Virus record (IMG/VR): IMGVR_UViG_3300042879_001019
Coordinates: 1 to 60,162 of that record
Length of the DNA stretch: 60,162 nucleotides
Direction: 5' to 3' (one strand)
DNA from: a virus
Within the stretch, counting starts at the first letter, position 1. Every line of letters starts with the position of its first letter. Shown here piece by piece: positions 37,117 through 44,970 of this stretch. A program made the position numbers and the translations under genes. The notes below the pieces were generated by a model that saw only the letters and a program-made list of their open reading frames with translations, did no database searches and had not been told where the DNA came from.

Positions 37117-37284
37117 ACGCTTTAAGTCTAACCAACTACCTAGATATATTGGCATCATAAACCAACCTGCTACAAAGCTTAGAAATGCTTTTAGTAATAC
37201 ATCAATAGTCCTATCATTCTCGCCATGTGTCACTCCCCACGTAAAGCACGCTGAGAAAAAGACATAAAATATCATCAACCACAT
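37114..37284 (-). CDS. Small two-pass membrane protein (56 residues)
   Basis: MWLMIFYVFFSACFTWGVTH, then a polar linker (GENDRTIDV) and a second hydrophobic segment (AFLSFVAGWFMMPIYLG). It begins two bases after the SSB-like gene. Function unknown. Confidence 0.62.
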   Translation of the reverse strand: MWLMIFYVFFSACFTWGVTHGENDRTIDVLLKAFLSFVAGWFMMPIYLGSWLDLKR

Positions 37285-37286
37285 AG

Positions 37287-37640
37287 CTAGAACGGTAAAT
37301 CTTCGTCATTACCACTAATATCTATAACTGGAACGTTTCCCAACATAGGTGCTCCAATTGACTCAACCTTATAAGCATCTAACGTGTTAAAATACTTAAC
37401 GTCTCCTTGAGGCGATGTCCACTCTCTACCTTTTAAGTTGAAGCTTACCTCAACCTCTTGACCTTCAATAAAGTTGTCTAATAAACTCGTTTTGTCTTGC
37501 TTTAATTCAAACATAATATCTTGCGTATACTTTTCATCTGAATTGTCAGTCACAACGAACTCACGCTTACTAAACTTCTCTGACACCTGTTGTGTCTGTC
37601 TGATCACCTTGATCACACCCTTCATTTTAAATGCACTCAT
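37287..37640 (-). CDS. Single-stranded DNA-binding-like protein (DUF3127)
   Basis: A 117-residue OB-fold-type protein. KREFVVTDNSDEKYTQDIMF, EVEVSFNLKGREW and KYFNTLDAYKVE match DUF3127. The C-terminus is NDEDLPF, the acidic-LPF tail by which SSB proteins recruit replication partners. It is very probably the phage SSB. It lies in the same operon as the exonuclease and primase-helicase. Confidence 0.87.
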   Translation of the reverse strand: MSAFKMKGVIKVIRQTQQVSEKFSKREFVVTDNSDEKYTQDIMFELKQDKTSLLDNFIEGQEVEVSFNLKGREWTSPQGDVKYFNTLDAYKVESIGAPMLGNVPVIDISGNDEDLPF

Positions 37641-37661
37641 TTTATTTGATTTAATTGATTA

Positions 37662-37835
37662 CTAAAATACACCGTCAGTCAATATATTTTGCTGTCTGTG
37701 TGTGAAATGCTCACCTATATAATTAAGGAGCTCTGCCATTGTTTGGAATACCATTGCTGGATTTACAGACATGTTGGCATTAGGGGTGTTATCTCTAACA
37801 ATATACCCGTTCTTTACTTGTGTTATCTCTATCAT
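37662..37835 (-). CDS. Small hypothetical protein (57 residues)
   Basis: MIEITQVKNGYIVRDNTPNA ... ending ILTDGVF. Its ATG overlaps the nuclease stop (ATGA). No motif recognised; the length is just under common gene-calling limits. Confidence 0.62.
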   Translation of the reverse strand: MIEITQVKNGYIVRDNTPNANMSVNPAMVFQTMAELLNYIGEHFTHRQQNILTDGVF

Positions 37836-38599
37836 TTGTTTATTAGTTTATTATAATACTCATCAGCATACTCATTAGCAGCTTTAACTCTTCGCTCAAT
37901 CTTTAATATGTCATCGTCTGTCAACTCTACAGGAACGACAGTCACACATAACCTCTTGTTTATGAAGTCATCAATGTAGTGCAAAGACTCACTCTCCCAC
38001 TCAGGCTTAATCTCTGGAGGAGTGCTAACCAATACATGCGCTACCTCACCATGCCGCCAGTTCTCACCAGTGATCTTACTCAACATGTATAAGTACAACT
38101 TAACCTGCCACTGATATCCTAAATCATAGGCCTTCTCAGGAGTTTTAGGAAAAGTCTTCTTAGTCCATGATGACTTGATGTCGATAACCTTTCTTCTCTC
38201 ACAATCAACAATGTCAGGGTGTCCTACAAGTATACCATACTCAATACTGTAATACTTGTCTGCCTCAACCAACTTATTATACTTAGTGCCGAACACAGCA
38301 TTGTACACCTCAATTGAGTCGGTCTCAACAGCCCAGCCTTTCTCGGTTATTGGACTAGAGAAATTATTCTCATACCTGTAGACTTTCCGATCGACATACT
38401 CCTCGATCAATGTCTTTGCCCCTGCCGACAGTTCAACAGGCGAGTCGCGCTTGGCTATCAACTCGTCACGTTTCTCAGCCTGTTTCTCCGTCAGTTTTAT
38501 CTTGGATGATAATTCATCCAGTAGTTCGGATTGCTTTGCCGTCAGCCCATCATCACCTAAGAAGACAGGGCTAGATGTAGATGCCCTAAGACTGAGCAT
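37832..38599 (-). CDS. PD-(D/E)XK exonuclease (YqaJ/RecB-like)
   Basis: 255 residues. A Lys/Glu-rich N-terminal coil precedes the nuclease core: EYGILVGHPDIVD (motif II Asp), KVIDIKSSW (DxK) and GYQWQVKLYLYM (the conserved QxxxY). This is the lambda-exonuclease/YqaJ/Cas4-like class, which resects DNA ends for recombination. The next gene upstream overlaps it by 14 bases and is probably its functional partner. Confidence 0.85.
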   Translation of the reverse strand: MLSLRASTSSPVFLGDDGLTAKQSELLDELSSKIKLTEKQAEKRDELIAKRDSPVELSAGAKTLIEEYVDRKVYRYENNFSSPITEKGWAVETDSIEVYNAVFGTKYNKLVEADKYYSIEYGILVGHPDIVDCERRKVIDIKSSWTKKTFPKTPEKAYDLGYQWQVKLYLYMLSKITGENWRHGEVAHVLVSTPPEIKPEWESESLHYIDDFINKRLCVTVVPVELTDDDILKIERRVKAANEYADEYYNKLINK

Positions 38600-39086
38600 C
38601 CTCTAGCTGTTTTAACTGATCGTCAGTTAGTTTATACTGTGACTTGATTAGATCTAATGACGTTGACTTAGTCTTGACAGCCTCAATGGCTACCTTTAGA
38701 CTGCTGTCCGTCAGCACCTTCATCTCACCCTTCTTAGTAGGTAACGGCCTAGTGCTGAATCGCAACGCCTCAACCATACCCTGTGGACTCTTTACCTTCT
38801 CAGCTCCCAATACTATCTGCTTGCCTATGTATGCATTCGGATCAAACGAATCAAAGAAAGTCTCCAACCTCTTGAAGTTCGTTCGGTTTGTTACCATAGG
38901 CTTCGAGAACTCCTTCAGCTTGATGAATACCTTCTGCTCCTTACCCATCTCCCCAACAAAGGTATCTTGGTAGATCTTCTCAATTGTTACGACTCTTGAC
39001 TCGTACTTACCATTTACTTCTAAATCCCAAGCACCTAAGTACTTGTTGTCGGCCATCATGTTGCGCCAGTGTGTTTGATTATTCAT
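38586..39086 (-). CDS. Exonuclease-partner protein, possibly recombination or ssDNA-binding
   Basis: 166 residues. Features: HWRNMMADNKYLGAWDLEVN, VTIEKIYQDTFVGE, KPMVTNRTNFKRLETFFDSF and YIGKQIVLGAEKVKSPQG, then a helical tail. Proteins with this pattern commonly accompany a RecB-like exonuclease in phages, which suggests an annealing or ssDNA-binding role. I do not recognise a named family. The start could be the first Met or the Met pair at residues 10-11. Confidence 0.65.
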   Translation of the reverse strand: MNNQTHWRNMMADNKYLGAWDLEVNGKYESRVVTIEKIYQDTFVGEMGKEQKVFIKLKEFSKPMVTNRTNFKRLETFFDSFDPNAYIGKQIVLGAEKVKSPQGMVEALRFSTRPLPTKKGEMKVLTDSSLKVAIEAVKTKSTSLDLIKSQYKLTDDQLKQLEDAQS

Positions 39087-39096
39087 TTAATTTAAT

Positions 39097-39477
39097 TTAA
39101 GGGGTTACAAACTTAACTAATCTTTGTTGATAATCCAACAATTTTTCTTTATTTTTTTCTATCTTCTTCTGCATCGTCTCAGGGCCAACCAGACAATTGG
39201 ACTCTAAGAGGTGCTCCTGCCACTCTAACTTATGCTCAAGCACATTGATGTTAACGTTCAGACATCCTGCCACCCATCCATACTTCTCAAATATCTCCAT
39301 CTCATCATCACCTATGTCCCTGAACTTCTCGTTCGGTGTCATCGTGTTCTTGATCTCTACCCTGCCATCCTCATCAAACTTCTCGATCTTAACTCCCATG
39401 TCAACATACCACATACTCACTCTAGTATGATAGAGTGAGACATGTGGGTTTTCTTCTAAGTCTTGCCAAGCTTTCAT
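39097..39477 (-). CDS. Hypothetical protein (126 residues)
   Basis: An acidic N-terminal beta region (VSMWYVDMGVKIEKFDEDGR) and a coiled-coil C-terminal half (KIEKNKEKLLDYQQRLVKF). It overlaps the upstream gene by four bases (ATGA). No function recognised. Confidence 0.6.
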   Translation of the reverse strand: MKAWQDLEENPHVSLYHTRVSMWYVDMGVKIEKFDEDGRVEIKNTMTPNEKFRDIGDDEMEIFEKYGWVAGCLNVNINVLEHKLEWQEHLLESNCLVGPETMQKKIEKNKEKLLDYQQRLVKFVTP

Positions 39478-39674
39478 TTTTCTAATTCTTTTAATAATGC
39501 GTCTGCATAATCAACACTTAATTCAGCTACTACCTCAGGATCATCTCCATACACTTCTGTCATTTTACATAACGATTGCATTGCTAACCCAGCAAAATAT
39601 TCTCTTTTGGTTAAACCAAATTGATATGCTTCATTTACTATACCAGTAAATGCTGATTGTTTTCCATTTTCCAT
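39474..39674 (-). CDS. Small phage protein with GLTKREYFAGLAMQ motif
   Basis: 66 residues. GLTKREYFAGLAMQ followed by a variable middle and VDYADALLKELEK is a widespread small phage protein of unknown function. Its ATG follows the recurring junction TTTAAATTAGAATAGAATG that closes the upstream gene. Confidence 0.7.
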   Translation of the reverse strand: MENGKQSAFTGIVNEAYQFGLTKREYFAGLAMQSLCKMTEVYGDDPEVVAELSVDYADALLKELEK

Positions 39675-39675
39675 T

Positions 39676-39849
39676 CTATTCTAATTTAAAGGTTTGTTTT
39701 TTAGTTTTGGCTAAATAGTAAAGCTCTGCGTATTCTTGCATTGCTATCAATGCTTGTGACCTATCAATGATACCATCATAATCAGTATACTTGTTTAGTA
39801 TTTCTTCTTTTGAACCAAGCAATATTATTTCTTTTTGTTCCTCATTCAT
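39676..39849 (-). CDS. Small hypothetical protein (57 residues)
   Basis: I take the ATG at 39849 (MNEEQKEIILLGSKEEILNK), because it sits immediately after the stop of the upstream gene in the same junction sequence seen elsewhere; the longer frame to 39933 overlaps that gene. It ends ...TFKLE. Confidence 0.62.
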   Translation of the reverse strand: MNEEQKEIILLGSKEEILNKYTDYDGIIDRSQALIAMQEYAELYYLAKTKKQTFKLE

Positions 39850-39850
39850 T

Positions 39851-40048
39851 CTATTCTGATTTAAAGGTTTCGTTGTAAAATGTTTCCGCATCTCCATATC
39901 CTGATGTTTCATACTTTCCATCATCCCAAGCATCCATTATCTGATTCTCAAACATTTTATCTGCTTGCTCAACTATATCCTCAGGAACTCCATAAGGAAA
40001 ATATCCCTCATTCCATAGTTGTTGTATTAACCAATTTACTGCTGTCAT
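39851..40048 (-). CDS. Small TAVNWLIQQL-type protein (65 residues)
   Basis: MTAVNWLIQQLWNEGYFPYG ... AETFYNETFKSE. It is a member of a small-protein family frequent in Bacteroidota phages and mobile elements ('TAVeWLxeQL ... YyNETFKSE'). A divergent paralogue lies at 43071-43274. The last codons plus stop and next start form the repeated junction TTTAAATCAGAATAGAATG. Function unknown. Confidence 0.68.
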   Translation of the reverse strand: MTAVNWLIQQLWNEGYFPYGVPEDIVEQADKMFENQIMDAWDDGKYETSGYGDAETFYNETFKSE

Positions 40049-40995
40049 AAGTTCTTAAATATATGTGTTACTACATCAACGGTCCACGAATTACCCAACG
40101 CTTTATACCTTTGTGTATTGCTAATACCTTCCGTCCAATTGTCTGGAAAGGTCTGTAATCTCTCGCACTCTATTGGGGTGAGCTTCCTAGCAAATGTTTC
40201 AATAACACCATACGGAACACCTTTATGCATATTGGCTGTTAGACATGCAGCCTTGCCATCTAAATTATTCTTGTGATATTCCCACCTAGGCTTTCCGTTA
40301 CGCAACCTACTCATGTAGTCAATTGCTTCGGGTGTTAAGTAGTACTTCTTGTCAACTTCATATACACCTGTAGCGTGAAATGTTCCTGTTCTCTCAAAGT
40401 TTGCTTGGCTTGATTTGTAATATTGATTTTTAATCATAGCTGACTTTTCTTCTACTACATAACCACTCTCGATTATATCCCTCAACAATATACCACAATC
40501 ATCAGGCTGAGTGACGTTAGGGATGTTTGTCCAATACAATCGATATCTGTTCTGAGCCGACACCAATGAACTATTGATAGCAATTGGCTCAACTCCAAAG
40601 TATCCAGTAATCACATCTTGATACTCCTTCTTCATCCGAACGTTCTCTAACATAAAACGCATTCTTGGATTCTCGTCAGCAACTCTATGACATATGTCAA
40701 CGAACACAAAGAACAACGCTGATCGAGGATCGTCAAAGTTCAACTGCTTGCCTGCAAAACTGAATCCCTGACAAGGAGATCCACCTATCACTAGGTCAAT
40801 CTCTCCCCAGGGTATGTCCCACTCACGCCACTTCGTTATGTCACCCAATTGAATAGTGTTAGGGAAGTTCTTATCAGTTACGCTTATAGCGTACTTGTCA
40901 ATCTCACTTGCATAGTACGCATCGACAGAAACGCCAGCTCGCTGTAGTGCAAGCTGACCTGCCGATATTCCGTCAAATAATGATAGTACCTTCAT
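40045..40995 (-). CDS. C5 cytosine-specific DNA methyltransferase
   Basis: 316 residues, apparently complete. Motif I SLFDGISAGQLALQRAG (5-21); motif IV GGSPCQGFSFAGKQ with catalytic Cys75; motif VI ENV (116-118); motif VIII QNRYRLYW (about 148-155); a short target-recognition region; motifs IX-X RKLTPIECERLQTFPDNW and YKALGNSWTVDVV. No cognate restriction endonuclease is next to it, so it probably protects phage DNA or acts as an orphan methyltransferase. It overlaps both neighbours by four bases. Confidence 0.95.
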   Translation of the reverse strand: MKVLSLFDGISAGQLALQRAGVSVDAYYASEIDKYAISVTDKNFPNTIQLGDITKWREWDIPWGEIDLVIGGSPCQGFSFAGKQLNFDDPRSALFFVFVDICHRVADENPRMRFMLENVRMKKEYQDVITGYFGVEPIAINSSLVSAQNRYRLYWTNIPNVTQPDDCGILLRDIIESGYVVEEKSAMIKNQYYKSSQANFERTGTFHATGVYEVDKKYYLTPEAIDYMSRLRNGKPRWEYHKNNLDGKAACLTANMHKGVPYGVIETFARKLTPIECERLQTFPDNWTEGISNTQRYKALGNSWTVDVVTHIFKNL

Positions 40996-41387
40996 TTCTT
41001 TGCTTTAAATATTAATGTCATCGGATCACCAAATTGATCAACAACGTCAAACAACTCTTGATCATAACTCCCATCAATCTCACCAAACAATAACTTATGC
41101 CTTTTGCCCTCACGTAAAAGCACAGCCACAATAACGTTTGTGCCGTTAGGGTCGTTCTTGAAGAAACAAAAGTCAATCGGGTTCTTTGTCACGTCATACA
41201 CAATTTTACTTGTGTCAGCGTCATTCATGTCTAACACATAGTTATACTTGTGAATAGCTTCCCTGACATCCTTGATCGACATCTCATAAAACCCATCACT
41301 GTTCTGCTTGAAGTCACGCATGTGACCCAACTGTCCAAATGCTGACATGCTACCTAGTAACACGAAAGCAACTACTAACCTACCCAT
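40992..41387 (-). CDS. Exported hypothetical protein (131 residues)
   Basis: The N-terminus MGRLVVAFVLLGSMSAFGQL is a signal peptide with a likely cleavage after AFG. The mature part is a small acidic alpha/beta domain (DGFYEMSIKDVREAIHKYNY; FFKNDPNGTNVIVAVLLREG). A phage-encoded periplasmic protein in an early operon could affect host surface or superinfection, but no family is recognised. Confidence 0.65.
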   Translation of the reverse strand: MGRLVVAFVLLGSMSAFGQLGHMRDFKQNSDGFYEMSIKDVREAIHKYNYVLDMNDADTSKIVYDVTKNPIDFCFFKNDPNGTNVIVAVLLREGKRHKLLFGEIDGSYDQELFDVVDQFGDPMTLIFKAKK

Positions 41388-41548
41388 ATTATTACATTTA
41401 TAATTAGAAAAATAATTGATAACATCATGCCTGCAAACCCAACAAATACTCCACCAACCCGAAGTATACTATTGTTGGACATACTAGCCAAAGACATGAT
41501 GCCAAAGAAAATGGTTGGCATTAATAAAATTATCAGCGCATTAAGCAT
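41375..41548 (-). CDS. Small two-pass membrane protein (57 residues)
   Basis: MLNALIILLMPTIFFGIMSL and VFVGFAGMMLSIIFLIINVI are two membrane segments around a short polar turn (SNNSILR). It overlaps the exported protein gene by 13 bases. Function unknown. Confidence 0.6.
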   Translation of the reverse strand: MLNALIILLMPTIFFGIMSLASMSNNSILRVGGVFVGFAGMMLSIIFLIINVIIWVG

Positions 41549-41670
41549 ATGTACAAAATTTGATTGTCCTTACTAAACTTCTTTAAAGCATCACCATAAC
41601 TCGATGCTTCTAACGTTATACCTGTACACAAGTCCTTGTCTATCAGGTAACAGATGTGATATTTACTCAT
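41533..41670 (-). CDS. Small hypothetical protein (45 residues)
   Basis: MSKYHICYLIDKDLCTGITL ... DALKKFSKDNQ. It overlaps the next gene by 16 bases and the upstream one by 8, the packing typical of this block. Confidence 0.55.
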   Translation of the reverse strand: MSKYHICYLIDKDLCTGITLEASSYGDALKKFSKDNQILYICLMR

Positions 41671-41812
41671 AGTTATTATATATTGGTTTAAATACTTTCC
41701 GCAAGTCATTCATTGACTTACGAATTAAATGCTTGTCCCTCGCTGTGACAAACCTAAAGCCATACCTACCTGCCGATAAATACGACTGCCCTACAAACTT
41801 ACCTGGTCTCAT
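41663..41812 (-). CDS. Small basic protein (49 residues)
   Basis: MRPGKFVGQSYLSAGRYGFR then RDKHLIRKSMNDLRKVF. Basic, possibly nucleic-acid binding. It overlaps both neighbours by a few bases. Confidence 0.55.
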   Translation of the reverse strand: MRPGKFVGQSYLSAGRYGFRFVTARDKHLIRKSMNDLRKVFKPIYNNYE

Positions 41813-42104
41813 ACTCCATCAGTCTTTTAAATTCATCTACCAACCGATCGCCTACACCATACATCAAGTGAAACCGATCGATGTCTATCTCACTCAAATC
41901 CTCCAGCTTTACGTCATAGTCAAAGTACCTGTACAAAACACCATACAACCTAGGACTTATGACACCAGCATAATACATGTCTTTAATTCGCGTGTGCCTA
42001 TCGATCGTGGCTGTCATCAGCTTGCTAATCCTAATCTGAGCCTGCTCGTCTTGATAACGCTTGACCGTAGCCATGGCGTTGTCGTACTGTCGCTTTGTTA
42101 TCAT
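41799..42104 (-). CDS. Hypothetical helical protein (101 residues)
   Basis: A charged helical N-terminal part; the C-terminal RFHLMYGVGDRLVDEFKRLM resembles a helix-hairpin-helix turn (GVG). It may bind DNA. It overlaps the next gene by four bases (ATGA). No family recognised. Confidence 0.6.
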   Translation of the reverse strand: MITKRQYDNAMATVKRYQDEQAQIRISKLMTATIDRHTRIKDMYYAGVISPRLYGVLYRYFDYDVKLEDLSEIDIDRFHLMYGVGDRLVDEFKRLMEYETR

Positions 42105-42412
42105 AAGTCCCTCAATTTAGCCGCGAACTCGTAGTCCTCACAATCAACAGCTCGTTGTAGTGCTTCTTGCTTCTGATCAAGCAAGACGAACTCATCCTTC
42201 GGTGTCCACATCAATCCTCCCGAATCCATTAATGTACCACACTTACACATAACTGCTTGATGCCGAGAGCGTTGTCCTATGTTAATTAAACCTTTCATGC
42301 ACATAGCACAGAACGATGTCGCGTTCACCATGTACACACTGCCCTTCATCCTGAACTGACAACTGTCATTCGGATTGTCTGTCAAAGCGATTACCTTGTC
42401 TCCTATTTTCAT
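42101..42412 (-). CDS. Zinc/SH3-type protein with UVR motif
   Basis: 103 residues: an SH3-like start (MKIGDKVIALTDNPND), two Cys pairs (CAMCMKG and CKCGT) likely binding zinc, and a C-terminal UvrB/UvrC-type motif (EALQRAVDCEDYEFAAKLRD). The UVR motif mediates protein-protein contacts in UvrABC and Clp systems, so it may contact a host repair or protease complex. Function otherwise unknown. Confidence 0.65.
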   Translation of the reverse strand: MKIGDKVIALTDNPNDSCQFRMKGSVYMVNATSFCAMCMKGLINIGQRSRHQAVMCKCGTLMDSGGLMWTPKDEFVLLDQKQEALQRAVDCEDYEFAAKLRDL

Positions 42413-42588
42413 ATATCCCTAAGTATTGCGCACAACTCATAGAACTCCCGATCTATAGCCCTGCTGGTTAACGAATCCCTCATCTCAGACCAATTGTCCA
42501 ATATGATCGATGCGTTTCTTAACGCATCTATCTGCGCATCTTCAGGCAAATCTATCAGCCTGTCCAATACATTATCTACTAAATCCAT
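42409..42588 (-). CDS. Small hypothetical protein (59 residues)
   Basis: MDLVDNVLDRLIDLPEDAQI ... REFYELCAILRDI, an acidic helical protein. ATGA overlap with the UVR-motif gene. No motif recognised. Confidence 0.6.
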   Translation of the reverse strand: MDLVDNVLDRLIDLPEDAQIDALRNASIILDNWSEMRDSLTSRAIDREFYELCAILRDI

Positions 42589-42676
42589 ATCTCTCTCTTA
42601 AATATTTATACCAATCTTCCTGCTTCCTTCCGTTGACGAAAAACCAACCGAAGTATATCTCAAATATACGTCTCAT
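42572..42676 (-). CDS. Possible micro-protein (34 residues)
   Basis: MRRIFEIYFGWFFVNGRKQE then DWYKYLRERYGFSR. It fills the only gap between two genes and overlaps both by 17 bases. Composition is protein-like (aromatic and basic). Confidence 0.45.
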   Translation of the reverse strand: MRRIFEIYFGWFFVNGRKQEDWYKYLRERYGFSR

Positions 42677-42914
42677 CTTTCATGCATTTTTTAATGTCTC
42701 CAATTGTATAAACTCCCTGCTGACTGTTGTCCAAAGCATACACCCTCGTGTCGTCAGGTAACAACTTAGCTAAATCACTTAGCCATCTGCTGTTATGCCT
42801 GCTCCTAAACCATACCTTGTCAAATATGTCCGTGTCGATGTAGTAATATACCCCATCTTCATCACCTAACTCTATGTCGATAGGCTCTCTTGGTATTCCA
42901 AATGTTGTGCTCAT
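42660..42914 (-). CDS. Hypothetical protein (84 residues)
   Basis: Contains WLSDLAKLLPDDTRVYALDN then SQQGVYTIGDI, a pattern I associate with small phage proteins of unknown function in Bacteroidota phages. Overlaps its upstream neighbour by four bases. Confidence 0.65.
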   Translation of the reverse strand: MSTTFGIPREPIDIELGDEDGVYYYIDTDIFDKVWFRSRHNSRWLSDLAKLLPDDTRVYALDNSQQGVYTIGDIKKCMKDETYI

Positions 42915-43069
42915 ATTTCTTCGTCCTTAAATTCTTTCCATGTGTCAAAGTCTTGCAACTGCTCTAACATCCATTTAGCACCCTCAATGAAGGCATGCCT
43001 TATAAACTCACCATCCAATTTCTTTAGCTGGTTGTACTTCCAAGAAGCTTCCTCAAGTTGTTCTTTCAT
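42911..43069 (-). CDS. Small FIEGAKWML-type protein (52 residues)
   Basis: Start taken at ATG 43069 (MKEQLEEASWKYNQLKKLDG), which directly follows the junction TTTAAATCAGAATAGAATG. The motif FIEGAKWMLEQLQ recurs in a family of small Bacteroidota phage proteins; a related F-x-x-G-A-x-W-M motif is in 43672-43917. Confidence 0.62.
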   Translation of the reverse strand: MKEQLEEASWKYNQLKKLDGEFIRHAFIEGAKWMLEQLQDFDTWKEFKDEEI

Positions 43070-43070
43070 T

Positions 43071-43274
43071 CTATTCTGATTTAAATAACCCATTAAATTT
43101 CATTTCACATACTTTATATCCTGTATCGTAACCTAATTGATATGCTTTAATTCTTTGCTCTTTCTCCATTTCTTTGGCTTCGTTAAATATCATGTCAAAT
43201 GTTTGCATTTCTTCTTTTGAAAAAGCATAATACTTATTAAACTGTTCTTGAAACCATTCTACTGCTGTTTTCAT
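43071..43274 (-). CDS. Small TAVEWFQEQF-type protein (67 residues)
   Basis: MKTAVEWFQEQFNKYYAFSK ... MKFNGLFKSE. It is a paralogue of 39851-40048 by the TAVxW start and FKSE end. The last 19 bases plus start of the next gene repeat the junction found 3.2 kb away, which suggests duplication or cassette exchange. Confidence 0.65.
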   Translation of the reverse strand: MKTAVEWFQEQFNKYYAFSKEEMQTFDMIFNEAKEMEKEQRIKAYQLGYDTGYKVCEMKFNGLFKSE

Positions 43275-43675
43275 ATTCTTCTTAGTATTAAGTTATTATT
43301 GTCGTCTAGTTTGGGTCTTTTATTACCGCAACATATTGATTTGTTTCCATTAAATATAAAATTATTACATCCTGTTTCACATTCCATCTCAATCTCTACC
43401 TCTATTTCGGTTGGTTGATATAACTCCATTGCTTTATTGAAGCCATTAATAAAGCCATCTATAAATATATTTTGGTAATCACTTTCATGGTATCCATTCG
43501 GGTCATTTTTAGCCAACTTCTCAACATCAACAACCCCAAATATCTCATCGCAATTTTGTTTGGAGAGTTTATTTACTATTTCGTATTGAAGATATAAATC
43601 ATCATTAGTTCCAAATGGCTTACCTTCTACAAACAAATAATAATTATCTTCTCTCTTTGTTAACTTTCCTATCAT
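43271..43675 (-). CDS. Hypothetical protein (134 residues)
   Basis: Middle motif YQNIFIDGFINGFNKAMEL is related to the 'F-x-x-G' helix of its neighbours. The acidic C-terminal part has cysteines (ECETGCNNFI, SICCGNKR) that may bind metal. ATGA overlaps on both sides. Confidence 0.6.
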   Translation of the reverse strand: MIGKLTKREDNYYLFVEGKPFGTNDDLYLQYEIVNKLSKQNCDEIFGVVDVEKLAKNDPNGYHESDYQNIFIDGFINGFNKAMELYQPTEIEVEIEMECETGCNNFIFNGNKSICCGNKRPKLDDNNNLILRRI

Positions 43676-43917
43676 TTTATCTGCTTTTTTAATTTCTCAA
43701 ATGACTCTTCATTTATTATAAATATCGACGCACCAAGTGCTATACCTACAGATATCTCAATCGCCCTCCTTAACTGCTCCTCACTGTACATCTGACTAGC
43801 CATCCAGTTTGCGCCTGCACTAAAATCAATCATGCAAATCAATTTGTCATTCTTACTACCCCTGTTCTTAATTTCATCTTCAGCATATTTCTTAGCCGCT
43901 TGCTCAATTGTCTCCAT
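43672..43917 (-). CDS. Small SAGANWMASQMY-type protein (81 residues)
   Basis: METIEQAAKKYAEDEIKNRG, then DFSAGANWMASQMYSEEQLR: the common small Bacteroidota phage protein type with an (F/S)xxGAxWM motif. The C-terminus has a short hydrophobic stretch (VGIALGASIFII). Function unknown. Confidence 0.62.
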   Translation of the reverse strand: METIEQAAKKYAEDEIKNRGSKNDKLICMIDFSAGANWMASQMYSEEQLRRAIEISVGIALGASIFIINEESFEKLKKQIK

Positions 43918-44212
43918 GCTCCATCATTTTAATTATCATCCGATATTGACTCAACGTGTTTAACGAATGCTTGAAATTTAAAAAATCATACTGGTTCAAC
44001 TTGTCATGCTGAATGTTATTCCAATGTGACGCACACTTCTTCATCTGAACTATATCACAATCATCATACTGCTTGAAATGATTGTTCACAAACCAATACA
44101 TTTGATTCTCCTTTATGCCTGCCTTCTCAAACGCCTCAGCACAACACTCAATAAAAAATATAGATCCCTCGTAATTCGCGAACTGATCTATTAACTTGTC
44201 TTTCTTTGTCAT
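43904..44212 (-). CDS. Hypothetical protein (102 residues)
   Basis: A helical, His/Cys-containing protein (MTKKDKLIDQFANYEGSIFF). It overlaps the HNH gene stop by four bases and the next gene by 14. No motif recognised. Confidence 0.55.
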   Translation of the reverse strand: MTKKDKLIDQFANYEGSIFFIECCAEAFEKAGIKENQMYWFVNNHFKQYDDCDIVQMKKCASHWNNIQHDKLNQYDFLNFKHSLNTLSQYRMIIKMMEHGDN

Positions 44213-44868
44213 AGGTTTAAATAAATTTCTTCGTTAATAATTATTTCTTTTACTTTTGAGAAGTACTCATTATCACCGCTAGAATTGTTTAACATGAAAT
44301 CAATCGTATTGATCGCACATCTTTTAGCCATTTCCATTGAACAGTCAACGTTAAAAAAGTACCATGAAACTAATTCACTGGCTTTTTCTCTTTCATTCCC
44401 TATTCTCAATACTTCTTTTGGTATCTTATCCGATTTCCTTAAATTAACTCCCTTCCATTCAGGAGATAAATTTTTATAATTAGCTAAGCTGTATAATTGC
44501 GCTTCAGTTTTTGCACTGGACAATGGGACAACGTGGTCAATATGCCATAACGCTCTATTACTCCAAGCCATACCTTCTTTAAATTTACTTTCGATATATT
44601 TTATGACGGTATCCCTGTCAGCACCCAACATCTTTTCGTTGTTGCTATTTCTTAACCAATAAGAAGATTTTAAGGCTGAATTTGTTTTGCTTAAAATATC
44701 CATCTTTAACTTAAACAATGGATCTACTTTCCTTCTGTTTCTTACATATTCCGAAGGATCTGATTTCGGATCGTCATATAATGATCTACAAACAGAACAT
44801 CTGTAATTATCGCCTTCAAAATTCTCTATGCCTTTTACATTATGGCACGTGTTACATACTCTTTTCAT
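44209..44868 (-). CDS. HNH endonuclease with N-terminal zinc finger
   Basis: 219 residues. Zinc-binding CNTCHN ... YRCSVCRS at the N-terminus, then the beta-beta-alpha HNH core HIDHVVPLSSAKTEAQLYSL with NYKNLSPEWKGVNLRKSDK. A free-standing HNH nuclease may act as a homing enzyme or in phage DNA processing. Its start codon is one base after an 8-bp hairpin arm that can also pair elsewhere (44870-44970), so translation may be switch-controlled. Confidence 0.85.
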   Translation of the reverse strand: MKRVCNTCHNVKGIENFEGDNYRCSVCRSLYDDPKSDPSEYVRNRRKVDPLFKLKMDILSKTNSALKSSYWLRNSNNEKMLGADRDTVIKYIESKFKEGMAWSNRALWHIDHVVPLSSAKTEAQLYSLANYKNLSPEWKGVNLRKSDKIPKEVLRIGNEREKASELVSWYFFNVDCSMEMAKRCAINTIDFMLNNSSGDNEYFSKVKEIIINEEIYLNL

Positions 44869-44869
44869 A

Positions 44870-44970
44870 CTGCACCCTTTTTAACCGAAAAACCTTCTCG
44901 GCTTTCGAGGGTGCAGCTCTACTAACCGAAAAGGTTGTTCAAATTCTTGTTTAACTTTTGTCCCTGCACC
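44870..44970 (-). promoter_or_regulatory. Three-segment alternative hairpin leader before HNH gene
   Basis: In transcript order the minus strand has GGTGCAG (44970-44964), CTGCACCC (44916-44909) and GGGTGCAG (44877-44870), the last one base before the ATG. The middle segment can pair with the first (freeing the start) or with the third (masking it). Further small stems CCGA/TCGG and AACC/GGTT lie inside. This is the geometry of a translational switch or riboswitch-like element; the ligand, if any, is unknown. Confidence 0.6.
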
